Assembly (NCBI GenBank): GCA_030540075.1 | Contig: JAUNWX010000002.1 | Location: forward strand, 1 to 64,000 | Source: Lachnospiraceae bacterium | GTDB taxonomy: Bacteria; Bacillota; Clostridia; Lachnospirales; Lachnospiraceae | Reading direction: 5' to 3' | Length of the DNA: 64,000 nucleotides | Part shown: piece after piece, positions 26,091 to 34,045 of the stretch | How the letters are laid out: the number at the start of each line of letters is the position of its first letter | Numbering within the stretch: the stretch's first letter is position 1 | Made by a program: the position numbers and the translations under genes | Notes under the pieces: generated by a model | Seen by the model: only the letters and a program-made list of their open reading frames with translations | Told to the model about the DNA's origin: nothing | Databases searched by the model: none

Positions 26091-27065
26091 GTGATTAAGA
26101 TCGAAAGCAATTGTTCCAGTAAAATGACCGAGGAGGAGATGCGCTATCAGCAGGGACAGGGCATCCACTATCTCGCCGTGAACTTCATCGGCGATGATGC
26201 AAATTACGATGGCATCCTGCGTTTCCAGGAGCGTGCGGCGAAGTATGATCTTCAGATTTCCAATGCAGGCTGTCCACAGCTGCAGAAGTGCCCGTCGATT
26301 CATCTCGGCCGTGAAGATCGTGATGAGTGGATCGCGAAGTACAACGAGTTCACGAGAGCACTTGGTAAAGCCGGTGTTCCAATTAATTACATCGCATGGC
26401 AGCCAAATGGTATTTTTCGTACCAGAATCGGTGCCGGAAAGTATAACCACGGCCAGAATTCGTTTATCTGCGATATCGATGAAATAAAATCCCGTCCGAT
26501 TTCAAATGACCGCGTATACGGAGAGCAGGAAATCTGGGATAACTTCAAGTATTTTCTGGATAAGGCACTTCCGGTATGTGAAGAAGCCGATGTCAAGCTG
26601 GCACTTCATCCGAACGATCCACCGATTCCGGAGGCTGGTGGCGTAGCCTGCCTCATCTGGAATTCCGACTGCTATCGTCGAGCCTTCGAACTCGCCGGCA
26701 ACAGTCCATATCTTACGATGAAGATGTGCGTCGGCTGCTGGTTGGAGTCTGAGCGCTTCGGTGATCTCTATCAGGACATCGAAGAGTTCGTGAAAGCCGA
26801 TAAGCTTCCGATCATTCACTTCCGCAATGTCAGCGGACAGCTTCCGTACTTCGAGGAGACGCTTCTCGAGGATGGCTATGCGGATATGTACCAGATCATG
26901 AAGGTGATCGTCCGTAGCGGCTTCGACGGATATCTCAACATTGACCATCCGTTCTTTAATGCAGATGGGAAGGGATTCTCCGAGCGCTCCGCTGCGTATT
27001 ACACCGGTTACATGAAGGCACTGCTTCACTGCGCAGAGGCAGAAGAGAAGAAAAAATCTGAATAG
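26091..27065 (+). CDS. Mannonate dehydratase-like enzyme (UxuA family)
   Basis: A 324-residue TIM-barrel protein with UxuA hallmarks: LHPNDPP, HFRNVSGQ, an ETLLEDGYADM segment and a final DHPFF. UxuA converts D-mannonate to 2-keto-3-deoxygluconate. It is shorter than typical UxuA (about 350-395), so a related sugar-acid dehydratase specificity or an epimerase role is possible. Translation starts at GTG 26091 with AGAGG 6 nt upstream. As last gene of the TTT-esterase operon it is probably the first catabolic step after ester cleavage. Confidence 0.75.
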   Translation: MIKIESNCSSKMTEEEMRYQQGQGIHYLAVNFIGDDANYDGILRFQERAAKYDLQISNAGCPQLQKCPSIHLGREDRDEWIAKYNEFTRALGKAGVPINYIAWQPNGIFRTRIGAGKYNHGQNSFICDIDEIKSRPISNDRVYGEQEIWDNFKYFLDKALPVCEEADVKLALHPNDPPIPEAGGVACLIWNSDCYRRAFELAGNSPYLTMKMCVGCWLESERFGDLYQDIEEFVKADKLPIIHFRNVSGQLPYFEETLLEDGYADMYQIMKVIVRSGFDGYLNIDHPFFNADGKGFSERSAAYYTGYMKALLHCAEAEEKKKSE

Positions 27066-27102
27066 TATTTATCCGGCGATTTTCAGAGGATGAGCCGTAT
27101 GA

Positions 27103-27149
27103 GGCATAGAAAAAGGGTGTTGTGCATGCAGCATCCTTTTTCTGTGCCG
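27103..27149. terminator. Terminator of the TTT-esterase-uxuA operon
   Basis: GGCATAGAAAAAGG pairs with CCTTTTTCTGTGCC, enclosing an inner stem GTGTTG/CAGCAT-like region. The A and T tracts make it bidirectional in form. Confidence 0.8.
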
Positions 27150-27197
27150 TGGTTTGACCGAAGATGCAGGCAGAATGTCTGCCCGGCCCGCATTTTT

Positions 27198-27207
27198 ATG
27201 CTACAAT
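27198..27207 (+). promoter_or_regulatory. Extended -10 promoter of the alcohol dehydrogenase gene
   Basis: TGCTACAAT (27199-27207) is an extended -10 element (TGn before TACAAT). No clear -35 is seen, which is common for extended -10 promoters. It leaves a leader of about 90 nt. Confidence 0.5.
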
Positions 27208-27305
27208 GAAATTATTCTAAAACCTGATCTGCTAAGGTGCATCTGCGTTCACATCGCATGATATCCACCAGCGCAGAAATGACGATTGAAGATGGAGGAA
27301 ATCAT

Positions 27306-28496
27306 ATGCTGCCATTTGTTTATTATGCACCGACGAAGGTGGTGTTTGGTCCGGATACAGCGAGTGAGACCGGAAAGCTTGTGAAGGAGCAGGGCGCGAC
27401 GAAGGTCCTGATTCACTATGGAAGTGAGCGTGTGAAGAAGTCTGGGCTCGTACCGATGATCGAGCAGCAGCTCGAGGAAGCGGGCATCGGCTATGTCGAG
27501 CTCGGCGGTGTCGTACCGAATCCTCACCTCAGCAAGGTCTACGAGGGTATCGAGCTCTGCCGGAAGGAGGGCGTCGACTTCATCCTTTCCGTCGGCGGTG
27601 GTTCCGTCATCGACTCTGCGAAGGCCATCGGTTATGGACTCGCGGATAAGACCGAGGGCGATGTCTGGGATTTCTATGATTTCAAGCGGAAGGCGAGTGC
27701 ATGCACGCCGCAGGGTGTGGTGCTGACGATTGCGGCGACCGGCTCCGAGATGTCAAATTCTTCCGTCATCACGAAAATGACCGAGGAGGGTGGCATCAAA
27801 CGTTCCTACAACACGAATCTCGCGCGTCCACGCTTCGCCATCATGGATCCGAAGCTCACGATGACCCTGCCGGAGTACCAGACGATGTCCGGTGCAGCTG
27901 ACATCTGCATGCATACGATGGAACGTTACTTTAATAAAGCGGGTTCGATGGAACTGACGGATGCAATCGCCGAGGGCCTGCTTCGCACCGTAATGGCCAA
28001 TGCACACATCCTGATGTCGGACCCGACAAATTACGACGCGCGCGCAGAGATCATGTGGGCATCCTCCCTCAGCCATAACGGCCTGACCGGCTGTGGCACG
28101 GATGGTGGCGACTGGGCCTGCCACCGCCTCGAGCATGAGCTCGGCGGACTCTATGATGTCGCACACGGCGCTGGTCTCGCGGCTATCTGGGGCACCTGGG
28201 CTCGCTATGTGTATAAGTATAATCCGGCCCGCTTCGCGAAGTTCGGTGTCAATGTACTCGGTGTCGAGGCAGGAGCAGACGACGAAGAGACCGCACTCCG
28301 TGGCATCGCAGCGATGGAGGATTTCTTCCGTTCGATTCATATGCCGACGAACCTTCGTGAGCTCGGTGTGAACCCGACCGACGAAGAGTATAAGATGCTG
28401 GCAGAAGGCTGCTTCAAGGCCACGAATGGAGGCATCGGTTCGATTCTGAGACTGACGCTCGAGGATATGGAGAAGATTTACCGACTGGCATATTAA
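27306..28496 (+). CDS. Iron-containing alcohol dehydrogenase (butanol dehydrogenase / YqhD type)
   Basis: A 396-residue group III alcohol dehydrogenase. GGGS at residues 97-100 binds the nucleotide phosphate, and the metal ligands D199, H203, H273 and H287 keep the spacing of YqhD. Such enzymes reduce butyraldehyde and other short aldehydes with NAD(P)H. The ATG at 27306 is preferred over the upstream one at 27237 because GGAGG lies at 27295-27299. It is a single-gene unit and may detoxify aldehydes such as tartronate semialdehyde by-products, though general fermentation is equally likely. Confidence 0.88.
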   Translation: MLPFVYYAPTKVVFGPDTASETGKLVKEQGATKVLIHYGSERVKKSGLVPMIEQQLEEAGIGYVELGGVVPNPHLSKVYEGIELCRKEGVDFILSVGGGSVIDSAKAIGYGLADKTEGDVWDFYDFKRKASACTPQGVVLTIAATGSEMSNSSVITKMTEEGGIKRSYNTNLARPRFAIMDPKLTMTLPEYQTMSGAADICMHTMERYFNKAGSMELTDAIAEGLLRTVMANAHILMSDPTNYDARAEIMWASSLSHNGLTGCGTDGGDWACHRLEHELGGLYDVAHGAGLAAIWGTWARYVYKYNPARFAKFGVNVLGVEAGADDEETALRGIAAMEDFFRSIHMPTNLRELGVNPTDEEYKMLAEGCFKATNGGIGSILRLTLEDMEKIYRLAY

Positions 28497-28512
28497 AGAA
28501 AAAGATGTATCG

Positions 28513-28556
28513 AAAAAGAGCCCGCGTCAGCGACTGCTGATGTGAGCTCTTTATTA
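28513..28556. terminator. Bidirectional terminator, alcohol dehydrogenase / LysR
   Basis: AAAGAGC and GCTCTTT with an inner TCAGC-GACT-GCTGA hairpin; T or A tracts lie on both sides, serving the two convergent genes. Confidence 0.8.
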
Positions 28557-28557
28557 A

Positions 28558-28574
28558 GTGCGCCTGGGGCGCAC
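28558..28574. repeat. Intergenic palindromic element, copy 3
   Basis: GTGCGCCTGGGGCGCAC, a 17-nt variant of the elements at 13477 and 17131, again just beyond the 3' end of a minus-strand gene and next to a terminator. Confidence 0.55.
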
Positions 28575-28583
28575 GTTTTTTTC

Positions 28584-29495
28584 TTACTTCCCATGCTCCC
28601 AGTAATCATCGACCATCTGGATGAAATCCTTGGCGGCTTTGCTGAGATAGGTATTCTTCTGATAGCATACACAGACCTTCCAGGTCGGATGTGTCGTGAG
28701 ACTGTAGAAACGGACCCCCTTCGGGTTCTGCTTTACATAGTGGTATGGAATGAGGGCACAGGCCATCTTCGCACTGACCATGGAAAGAATGGTGAGGTTG
28801 TTGGAGGTTTCGAACAGAACCGTCGGACTGAAGCCGGCATCGTGGAAGATCTGATCCACGGTTTTACGAATCGTCGATTCCTTATACATCATGACGAACG
28901 GCTCGTAGCGGAACATCGAAAGCGGGAGCTCCGGATACAGCGCATCTGTCTGCAGGTACTCTTCTGGAATCGGATACTGTTCCGGTAACGCCAGATAGAT
29001 TTCTTCATCGAACAGATCGATGTACTCGTCGACGGTCTTCTGCTGCTCTGTGATGGTGACGAAACCGATGTCCAGCTCGCCCTTCCGGATGGCGTCCTGC
29101 TGCTGCCGCACACTGAGCTCACGTGGCTCGATCGTGAAATCCGGATACATGTCATGGAACTTCGGATAGACATATGGAAACATGTCGGAGCCCCGGCCCG
29201 GTGTCATGCCGACGGAGAGAAAGCCACGATGGGTGTCCGCCATGTCGGCGATCATCGTATAGGTCTTCTGTTTGATACGGAGCATCTCGCGCGCATTTTC
29301 GACATAGACCTTTCCCTCCGGGGTCAGTGTCCAGTCTGATTTGTTGCGTACGAAGAGCGGAGCGCCCAGCTCCTTCTCGAGCTTCTGAAGCTGCTGAGAG
29401 AGTGCGGACTGGGTGATAAAGAGCTTTTCTGCTGCACGGGTGATCGAGCCCTCATCGGCGATTTTAATGATGTATTCGATTTGCTTTGTATCCAT
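28584..29495 (-). CDS. LysR-family regulator divergent from garD
   Basis: A 303-residue LysR protein with recognition region ITRAAEKLFITQSALSQQLQKLEKELG. It stands 137 nt from the divergent galactarate dehydratase gene and likely activates it in response to galactarate or a related acid. A 15-nt sequence 18 nt before its start codon (29513-29527) recurs exactly in front of glucarate dehydratase. Confidence 0.9.
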   Translation of the reverse strand: MDTKQIEYIIKIADEGSITRAAEKLFITQSALSQQLQKLEKELGAPLFVRNKSDWTLTPEGKVYVENAREMLRIKQKTYTMIADMADTHRGFLSVGMTPGRGSDMFPYVYPKFHDMYPDFTIEPRELSVRQQQDAIRKGELDIGFVTITEQQKTVDEYIDLFDEEIYLALPEQYPIPEEYLQTDALYPELPLSMFRYEPFVMMYKESTIRKTVDQIFHDAGFSPTVLFETSNNLTILSMVSAKMACALIPYHYVKQNPKGVRFYSLTTHPTWKVCVCYQKNTYLSKAAKDFIQMVDDYWEHGK

Positions 29496-29512
29496 AAATC
29501 GTAAACCTGCGG

Positions 29513-29527
29513 CGTTAGGAAAACTTA
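29513..29527. promoter_or_regulatory. Candidate LysR operator shared with the glucarate promoter
   Basis: CGTTAGGAAAACTTA here is the exact reverse complement of 49233-49247 upstream of glucarate dehydratase, and matches 13 of 15 at 51015-51029. The element is a partial dyad (CGTTAG / CTTA-type arms around GAAAA) and contains T-N11-A. Confidence 0.6.
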
Positions 29528-29549
29528 TCCTTCATTCACATTAATTAAT

Positions 29550-29578
29550 TTTACTAACATATTTTAACGCAATATAAT
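29550..29578 (+). promoter_or_regulatory. Promoter of garD
   Basis: TTTACT (29550-29555) and a perfect TATAAT (29573-29578) with a 17-nt spacer. The candidate operator at 29513-29527 ends 22 nt before the -35, a usual position for a LysR activator. Confidence 0.7.
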
Positions 29579-29632
29579 GAGCATATCAAGTGAATGATCA
29601 ATCGCTTTTAACCAGAGTAAGGAGGAAAAAGC

Positions 29633-31156
29633 ATGGCAAATAGATTATGCATTCAAATCACCGAGCGTGATAATGTCGCCATCGCCATCCATGATGTGCC
29701 GAAGGGTACCGAAGTCATGCCGGGCGTTGTCACCGTGGAAGACATCCCTCAGGCACATAAGATCGCGCTGAAGGAACTTCCGAAGGGATCGGAAGTCATT
29801 CGTTACGGTGTAGTACTCGGTACAACTGCAGAGGATATCCCGGTCGGAGGCTGGATCAATGAGAAGAACCTCATCATGGCACCGGCACCGGATCTCGATC
29901 AGATGGAATTCGCGACGAACATCCGTACCGACCTTCCGAAGCCGAAGCGGACGAGCTGGATGGGCTATCGGAATCCGAACGGTGGTTACGCCGGGACGCG
30001 AAACATCCTCGGTATCAACACGACCGTGCAGTGCGTCGCCGGTGTGCTCAATGTCGCGATTCAGCGTATCAAGCGGGAGATCCTGCCGAAGTATCCGAAT
30101 GTTGATGATGTCGTCGCGGTCAATCATCCATATGGCTGTGGTGTCGCTATCGATGCACCGGATGCTTATATCCCTCAGAAGATCATCCGTAACATCGCGA
30201 TGCATCCAAATTTCGGCGGCGTATTTATGCTGGTTGGTTTAGGCTGTGAGAAGTTTACCGTCGATCGCTTCTGCGAGTGGTGGCCGGAGCTGAATAACGA
30301 GGACAATGTCATCGTCCTTCAGAACTATAAGGGATACCAGGCCATGATGGATGCCATCTGCGAGATGGCTGAAAAGAAGCTGCAGATTCTGAACGAGCGG
30401 AAGAGAGAGGAACTGCCACTGTCCGACCTGCTCGTCGGCATGCAGTGCGGTGGTTCGGATGCGTTCTCCGGTATCACAGCGAACCCGACGGCCGGTTATG
30501 CCGCCGATCTCCTCGTTTCCGGTGGCGGAACCGCGATGTTCTCCGAGGTAACCGAGGTACGTGATGGCGTACAGTTCATCGCCCATCGTTGCATCAACGA
30601 AGAGGTAGGGAAGCGCCTCGTGGAAGAGATGAAGTGGTATGACAATTACCTCAGGAAGGGTGGCGTCGACCGTGGCGCAAATACTACACCGGGTAATAAG
30701 AAGGGCGGCCTCTCGAATATCATCGAGAAGTCCATGGGCTCCATCGCAAAGTCCGGATCTTCCCCGATCGTCGAAGTCCTGTCCCCTGGCGACAAGCCGA
30801 CGAAGCACGGCGAAATCTTCGCAGCGACACCAGCCTCTGATCTCGTCTGCGGACCGTCTCAGCTCGCCTCCGGCATGGGCCTCGAAGTCTTCATGACCGG
30901 CCGTGGTACACCATACGGACTCGCCGCCGCACCGGTGATCAAGCTCTGCTCCAGAAACGAAATGAAGGAACAGTGGCCGGATATCATCGACTTCAACGCA
31001 GGTCCGGCTGCCGTCGGCGACCGCACCATCGCAGAACAGGGCGAAGAACTCTTTGATTTCATCCTCGACGTCGCCTCCGGCATCAAAAAGCCATACACCG
31101 AACAGTACGGCTTCGCCAACGACCTCTGCGTATTTAACCCGGCACCAATAACGTAG
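29633..31156 (+). CDS. garD: Galactarate dehydratase (UxaA/GarD family)
   Basis: A 507-residue enzyme with an N-terminal SAF domain (about residues 1-95), a linker with GYRNPNGGYAGTRN and a large catalytic domain including NHPYGCGVAIDAPDAY and GLGCEKFTVDRF. The C-terminus VFNPAPIT closely resembles E. coli GarD, and the length (E. coli about 523) fits GarD better than altronate dehydratase UxaA, which is the alternative. GarD converts galactarate to 5-keto-4-deoxyglucarate, the same product as glucarate dehydratase, linking this gene to the downstream pathway at 57-64 kb. AAGGAGG precedes the ATG. Confidence 0.83.
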   Translation: MANRLCIQITERDNVAIAIHDVPKGTEVMPGVVTVEDIPQAHKIALKELPKGSEVIRYGVVLGTTAEDIPVGGWINEKNLIMAPAPDLDQMEFATNIRTDLPKPKRTSWMGYRNPNGGYAGTRNILGINTTVQCVAGVLNVAIQRIKREILPKYPNVDDVVAVNHPYGCGVAIDAPDAYIPQKIIRNIAMHPNFGGVFMLVGLGCEKFTVDRFCEWWPELNNEDNVIVLQNYKGYQAMMDAICEMAEKKLQILNERKREELPLSDLLVGMQCGGSDAFSGITANPTAGYAADLLVSGGGTAMFSEVTEVRDGVQFIAHRCINEEVGKRLVEEMKWYDNYLRKGGVDRGANTTPGNKKGGLSNIIEKSMGSIAKSGSSPIVEVLSPGDKPTKHGEIFAATPASDLVCGPSQLASGMGLEVFMTGRGTPYGLAAAPVIKLCSRNEMKEQWPDIIDFNAGPAAVGDRTIAEQGEELFDFILDVASGIKKPYTEQYGFANDLCVFNPAPIT

Positions 31157-31176
31157 GCGCTTGCATCAAGCAGTGC

Positions 31177-31241
31177 AAAATCGAAGAAGTCCACACAGGG
31201 ACCATGCTCGCATGAGTCCCTGCGTGGACTTCTTCGATTTT
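31177..31241 (+). terminator. Long terminator hairpin after garD
   Basis: An almost perfect stem of about 26 bp: AAAATCGAAGAAGTCCAC pairs with GTGGACTTCTTCGATTTT, and CAGGGAC with GTCCCTG above one mismatch. It is unusually long for a terminator; both strands carry A/T ends so it could work in both directions. Confidence 0.75.
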
Positions 31242-31246
31242 ATAGG

Positions 31247-31300
31247 GGCTTTGCCCCGGTATCGAACGCCGCCGAAGGCGACGTGAGATAAGCGCTGCTT
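31247..31300. repeat. Direct repeat unit 1
   Basis: A 54-nt unit starting GGCTTTGCCCCGG and ending near GATAAGCGCTGCTT, repeated at 31316-31369 with only a few differences and a period of 69 nt. It contains the small dyads GCC-GCCGAAGGC and lies between the garD terminator and the next LysR gene. Confidence 0.75.
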
Positions 31301-31315
31301 GAAGTTGCTTAGTCA

Positions 31316-31369
31316 GGCTTTGCCCCGGTATCGAACGGCGCCGAAGGCGACGTGAGATAAGCACTGCCT
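31316..31369. repeat. Direct repeat unit 2
   Basis: Second copy of the 54-nt unit. Its end GATAAGCACTGCCT is related by inverted complement to CAAGCAGTGC at 31167-31176 before the hairpin, so the whole block 31160-31375 has inverted-repeat-like borders. Confidence 0.7.
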
Positions 31370-31379
31370 GATTTTTTCA

Positions 31380-32306
31380 CTATTCCTTTTTATATTTATC
31401 TGCCCAATATTCTTTTGCGAGGCGTATGAACTCCTTTGCTGCTTTCGTGATTTTTACATTTCTGGAATATGTCACACAGAAATCCCACTTCGGATGGTCT
31501 TTTAAAGAATAGAACTCCACATCCGGATAGGTATTGTTGTGTGCGTATATTTCCGGAACTACACTTACACAGATTTTAGCACCGACCATCGAGAGAATCG
31601 TAGAGTCGCGTCTCGTATGGAATAGAATGTCCGGTTGAAATCCAGCATTTTTAAATAATGGCTCGATAACATGGAACATGGTTGAATCCTTGGCGATTAA
31701 TGCAAAGGGCTCATAGCGTAGTGCTTCGAGTGGAAGTACTGGAAATGGTTCAGATTCAGAACGTGTTACACCATTCACAGGATAACCACGTGGAACCGCA
31801 ATCAGAAATTCTTCATCAAATAGTTTTTCGTAATGATTCGAAGACTTCTGATCTGCTGTTAAGGTTACAAACCCAACATCCAGATCACCATTTGCGATGG
31901 CGACCTGTTGCTGCTTTACATGCATTTCCACTGGTTCTACTCGCACATTTGGATATAGACTGTGAAATACTGGATATACATTCATGAACATTTCCGGACC
32001 ACGCCCCGGAGTGATACCGACACGAATATATCCGTTTTTTAAATCAACATAATCAGCAAGTCGATTATAGGTATATTTATGAAGCTTTAATATTTCACGA
32101 GCACCTTCTAGATAGATTTCTCCTGCTTCTGTGGGAACCATATTCGTTTTTGAACGGGTAAATAACTGTGTTCCGATTTCTTCTTCAAGTTTTAGCAACT
32201 GCTGATTTAAGGCAGATTGCGTCATATACAGCTTTTCTGCAGCGCGTGTAATACTGTGCTCATCTGCGATTTTTACGATATACTCGATACTTTTTAATTC
32301 TGACAT
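31380..32306 (-). CDS. LysR-family regulator of the TTT-IlvD operon
   Basis: A 308-residue LysR protein with ITRAAEKLYMTQSALNQQLLKLEEEIGTQLF at the DNA-binding end. It is divergent from the TctCBA-IlvD operon starting at 32486. The gene and the following operon use more A/T-ending codons than the rest of the window, which marks this block as a possible later acquisition. Confidence 0.9.
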   Translation of the reverse strand: MSELKSIEYIVKIADEHSITRAAEKLYMTQSALNQQLLKLEEEIGTQLFTRSKTNMVPTEAGEIYLEGAREILKLHKYTYNRLADYVDLKNGYIRVGITPGRGPEMFMNVYPVFHSLYPNVRVEPVEMHVKQQQVAIANGDLDVGFVTLTADQKSSNHYEKLFDEEFLIAVPRGYPVNGVTRSESEPFPVLPLEALRYEPFALIAKDSTMFHVIEPLFKNAGFQPDILFHTRRDSTILSMVGAKICVSVVPEIYAHNNTYPDVEFYSLKDHPKWDFCVTYSRNVKITKAAKEFIRLAKEYWADKYKKE

Positions 32307-32394
32307 ATTGAATACCCTTTAGAGAATGTAAGCGTTCGTGGTTTTGCTCATGTTTAAAACTAAATATTACTAAGTATTATAAAAATATAAATCA

Positions 32395-32424
32395 TTTTTC
32401 TTATTATATTGGCACGAATATAAT
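32395..32424 (+). promoter_or_regulatory. Promoter candidate of the TTT-IlvD operon
   Basis: A perfect TATAAT at 32419-32424 with a poor -35 (TTTTTC, 32395-32400, 18-nt spacer). The region 32340-32400 is very AT-rich and probably includes LysR sites; a partial dyad AATATTACTAAGTATT lies at 32363-32378. Confidence 0.45.
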
Positions 32425-32485
32425 AAAGTCAATAAATAACTGGATGCAAAAGTGCATTGGTTTTTAATATTCAGGAGGATATGAA

Positions 32486-33520
32486 ATGTTTAAAAAGGTA
32501 GTGAGTTTAATCATGGTTGCAGCCATCACGGCATCCCTTGCAGCGTGCGGAAATGCAACAAAATCAACGGAATCGGCAGGTTCTAATGGAATTGAGCAAG
32601 CAGGGGCATCGACAGATGTAAAGTGGCCGAAGAATGTAGAAATCGTTGTTCCGGCAGGTGCAGGTGGAGATACAGACTTTAACGCAAGATTATTTGCAGA
32701 CAAGCTGGGAAAGAAAATTTCTGGTGTGAATTTCGTCGTTTCAAATGTCAATGGAAACGGTGGTGCAACGGGTACCAGACAGGTTAAAAATGCTAAGAAT
32801 GATGGAAGCTCAGTCGTTTTCTACCACACAGCACTTCTTGTAAATAAAGCAAGTAAGGCAACGGATTATGGATTTGAGAGTTTCGAGTTCGCATGTATTG
32901 CGGCACAGAATGTGGGTAACGTTCTTACCATTCGTTCGAATTTAGACATCAAGTCCTTGGATGAACTTAAAAAGTATACAGAAGAGCACCCTGGTGAACT
33001 TAAGATGGCTGCCCAGACAGGTGCAACTTCCTATGCGGTTGCTATGCAGATGAAAAATGCTGGCTTTAATATCAATGTCGTTGATGCCGGTAGTGCAGCA
33101 GATCGTCTGGCTGCGATTGTTGGTGGGCATGTGGATTTAATTCTCTCAGCATATGGTAGCGTGAAGGATTACATTCAGCAAGGTGAATTAATCCCACTTG
33201 CGATGGATGGAGAGAATGATCTTGTTGTAGACGATCAGCAGATTGATGTAAAGGCCTTCAAAAATCAGGGATTTGAGAATGTTACTCTTCCATTTTATTA
33301 TTTCTTTGCATTCCCGAAGGGAACGGACACAAATCTTGTGAATGCTTTTGATGAGGCCGTGTCTGATATTGTAAATAATGACACAGAATATCAGCAGAAG
33401 ATTTATGACAGTTACTATCAGAAGCCGTTTTTCCAGAATGCAGAGGATGGATTGAAAACCTATAGTGAAATTGATGAGATGCTTTCAAAGATAGATCTGA
33501 CTGGTAAGGTTTCTGGATAA
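32486..33520 (+). CDS. tctC: TTT substrate-binding lipoprotein
   Basis: A 344-residue TctC/Bug protein; the signal peptide ends ASLAAC with C21 as lipidation site. EIVVPAGAGGDTDFNARLFADKLG is the expected N-terminal ligand loop. It starts a C-B-A operon and GGAGG lies 7 nt before the ATG. The sequence is closer to the binding protein at 53396 (PAGAGGDTD) than to that at 20925 (PAKAGGGTD). Confidence 0.9.
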   Translation: MFKKVVSLIMVAAITASLAACGNATKSTESAGSNGIEQAGASTDVKWPKNVEIVVPAGAGGDTDFNARLFADKLGKKISGVNFVVSNVNGNGGATGTRQVKNAKNDGSSVVFYHTALLVNKASKATDYGFESFEFACIAAQNVGNVLTIRSNLDIKSLDELKKYTEEHPGELKMAAQTGATSYAVAMQMKNAGFNINVVDAGSAADRLAAIVGGHVDLILSAYGSVKDYIQQGELIPLAMDGENDLVVDDQQIDVKAFKNQGFENVTLPFYYFFAFPKGTDTNLVNAFDEAVSDIVNNDTEYQQKIYDSYYQKPFFQNAEDGLKTYSEIDEMLSKIDLTGKVSG

Positions 33521-33553
33521 TCCGGATACTGAAACAGGAAAGGGGCTATACAA

Positions 33554-34033
33554 ATGGACATGGGGATAAAAAAACGAACGGAATTAATATTTGATGTTGT
33601 TTGTCTACTGGCTGGCGTAGTGTTATTTGTTAATGCACTATCGATTGACACTGGAACTACGATGGGGCAGGGAGCAGATTTTATGCCGAAACTCTGCACG
33701 CTGTTATGGATAGTGGTTTCTGTCGGACAGCTTTTACACACATTAAAAACAGAAGATGACCATGAGAAAAAGCTGGATATAAATCTAAGAAGCTTTTTTA
33801 GCACGATTGTATTATTACTTGCATACATTCTTCTGCTTCCGATTTTAGGGTTTATAGCTTCATCTATGGTATATCTGATTGCTCAGATGCTTCTGTTTGT
33901 TCCGACGGTGTATCGTACACGGAAAAATATCATTCTTTTCATTGTGCTGGCGTTGATTGTACCGATTGCAACATATTTCCTGTTTGTCAATGCGTTTGGA
34001 CTGCTTCTTCCGTCAGGCATCATTTTTGGATAA
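33554..34033 (+). CDS. tctB: TTT transporter small membrane subunit
   Basis: A 159-residue TctB protein with four membrane helices: one near the N-terminus (LIFDVVCLLAGVVLFVNAL), one after the GADFMPKLCTLLWIVVSVGQ motif, and two at the C-terminus. It lies 33 nt after tctC and 12 nt before tctA. Confidence 0.87.
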   Translation: MDMGIKKRTELIFDVVCLLAGVVLFVNALSIDTGTTMGQGADFMPKLCTLLWIVVSVGQLLHTLKTEDDHEKKLDINLRSFFSTIVLLLAYILLLPILGFIASSMVYLIAQMLLFVPTVYRTRKNIILFIVLALIVPIATYFLFVNAFGLLLPSGIIFG

Positions 34034-34045
34034 GGAGGTTACAGT

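Noticed and set aside
31134..31364. Small minus-strand frame with a duplicated RRLRRRSIPGQS segment
   Set aside because: The protein repeat is only the translation of the DNA direct repeats at 31247 and 31316 and of the terminator stem; no ribosome site.
31247..31369. Possible CRISPR array
   Set aside because: Only two units, 54 nt each with a 15-nt gap, no cas genes nearby; not a CRISPR.
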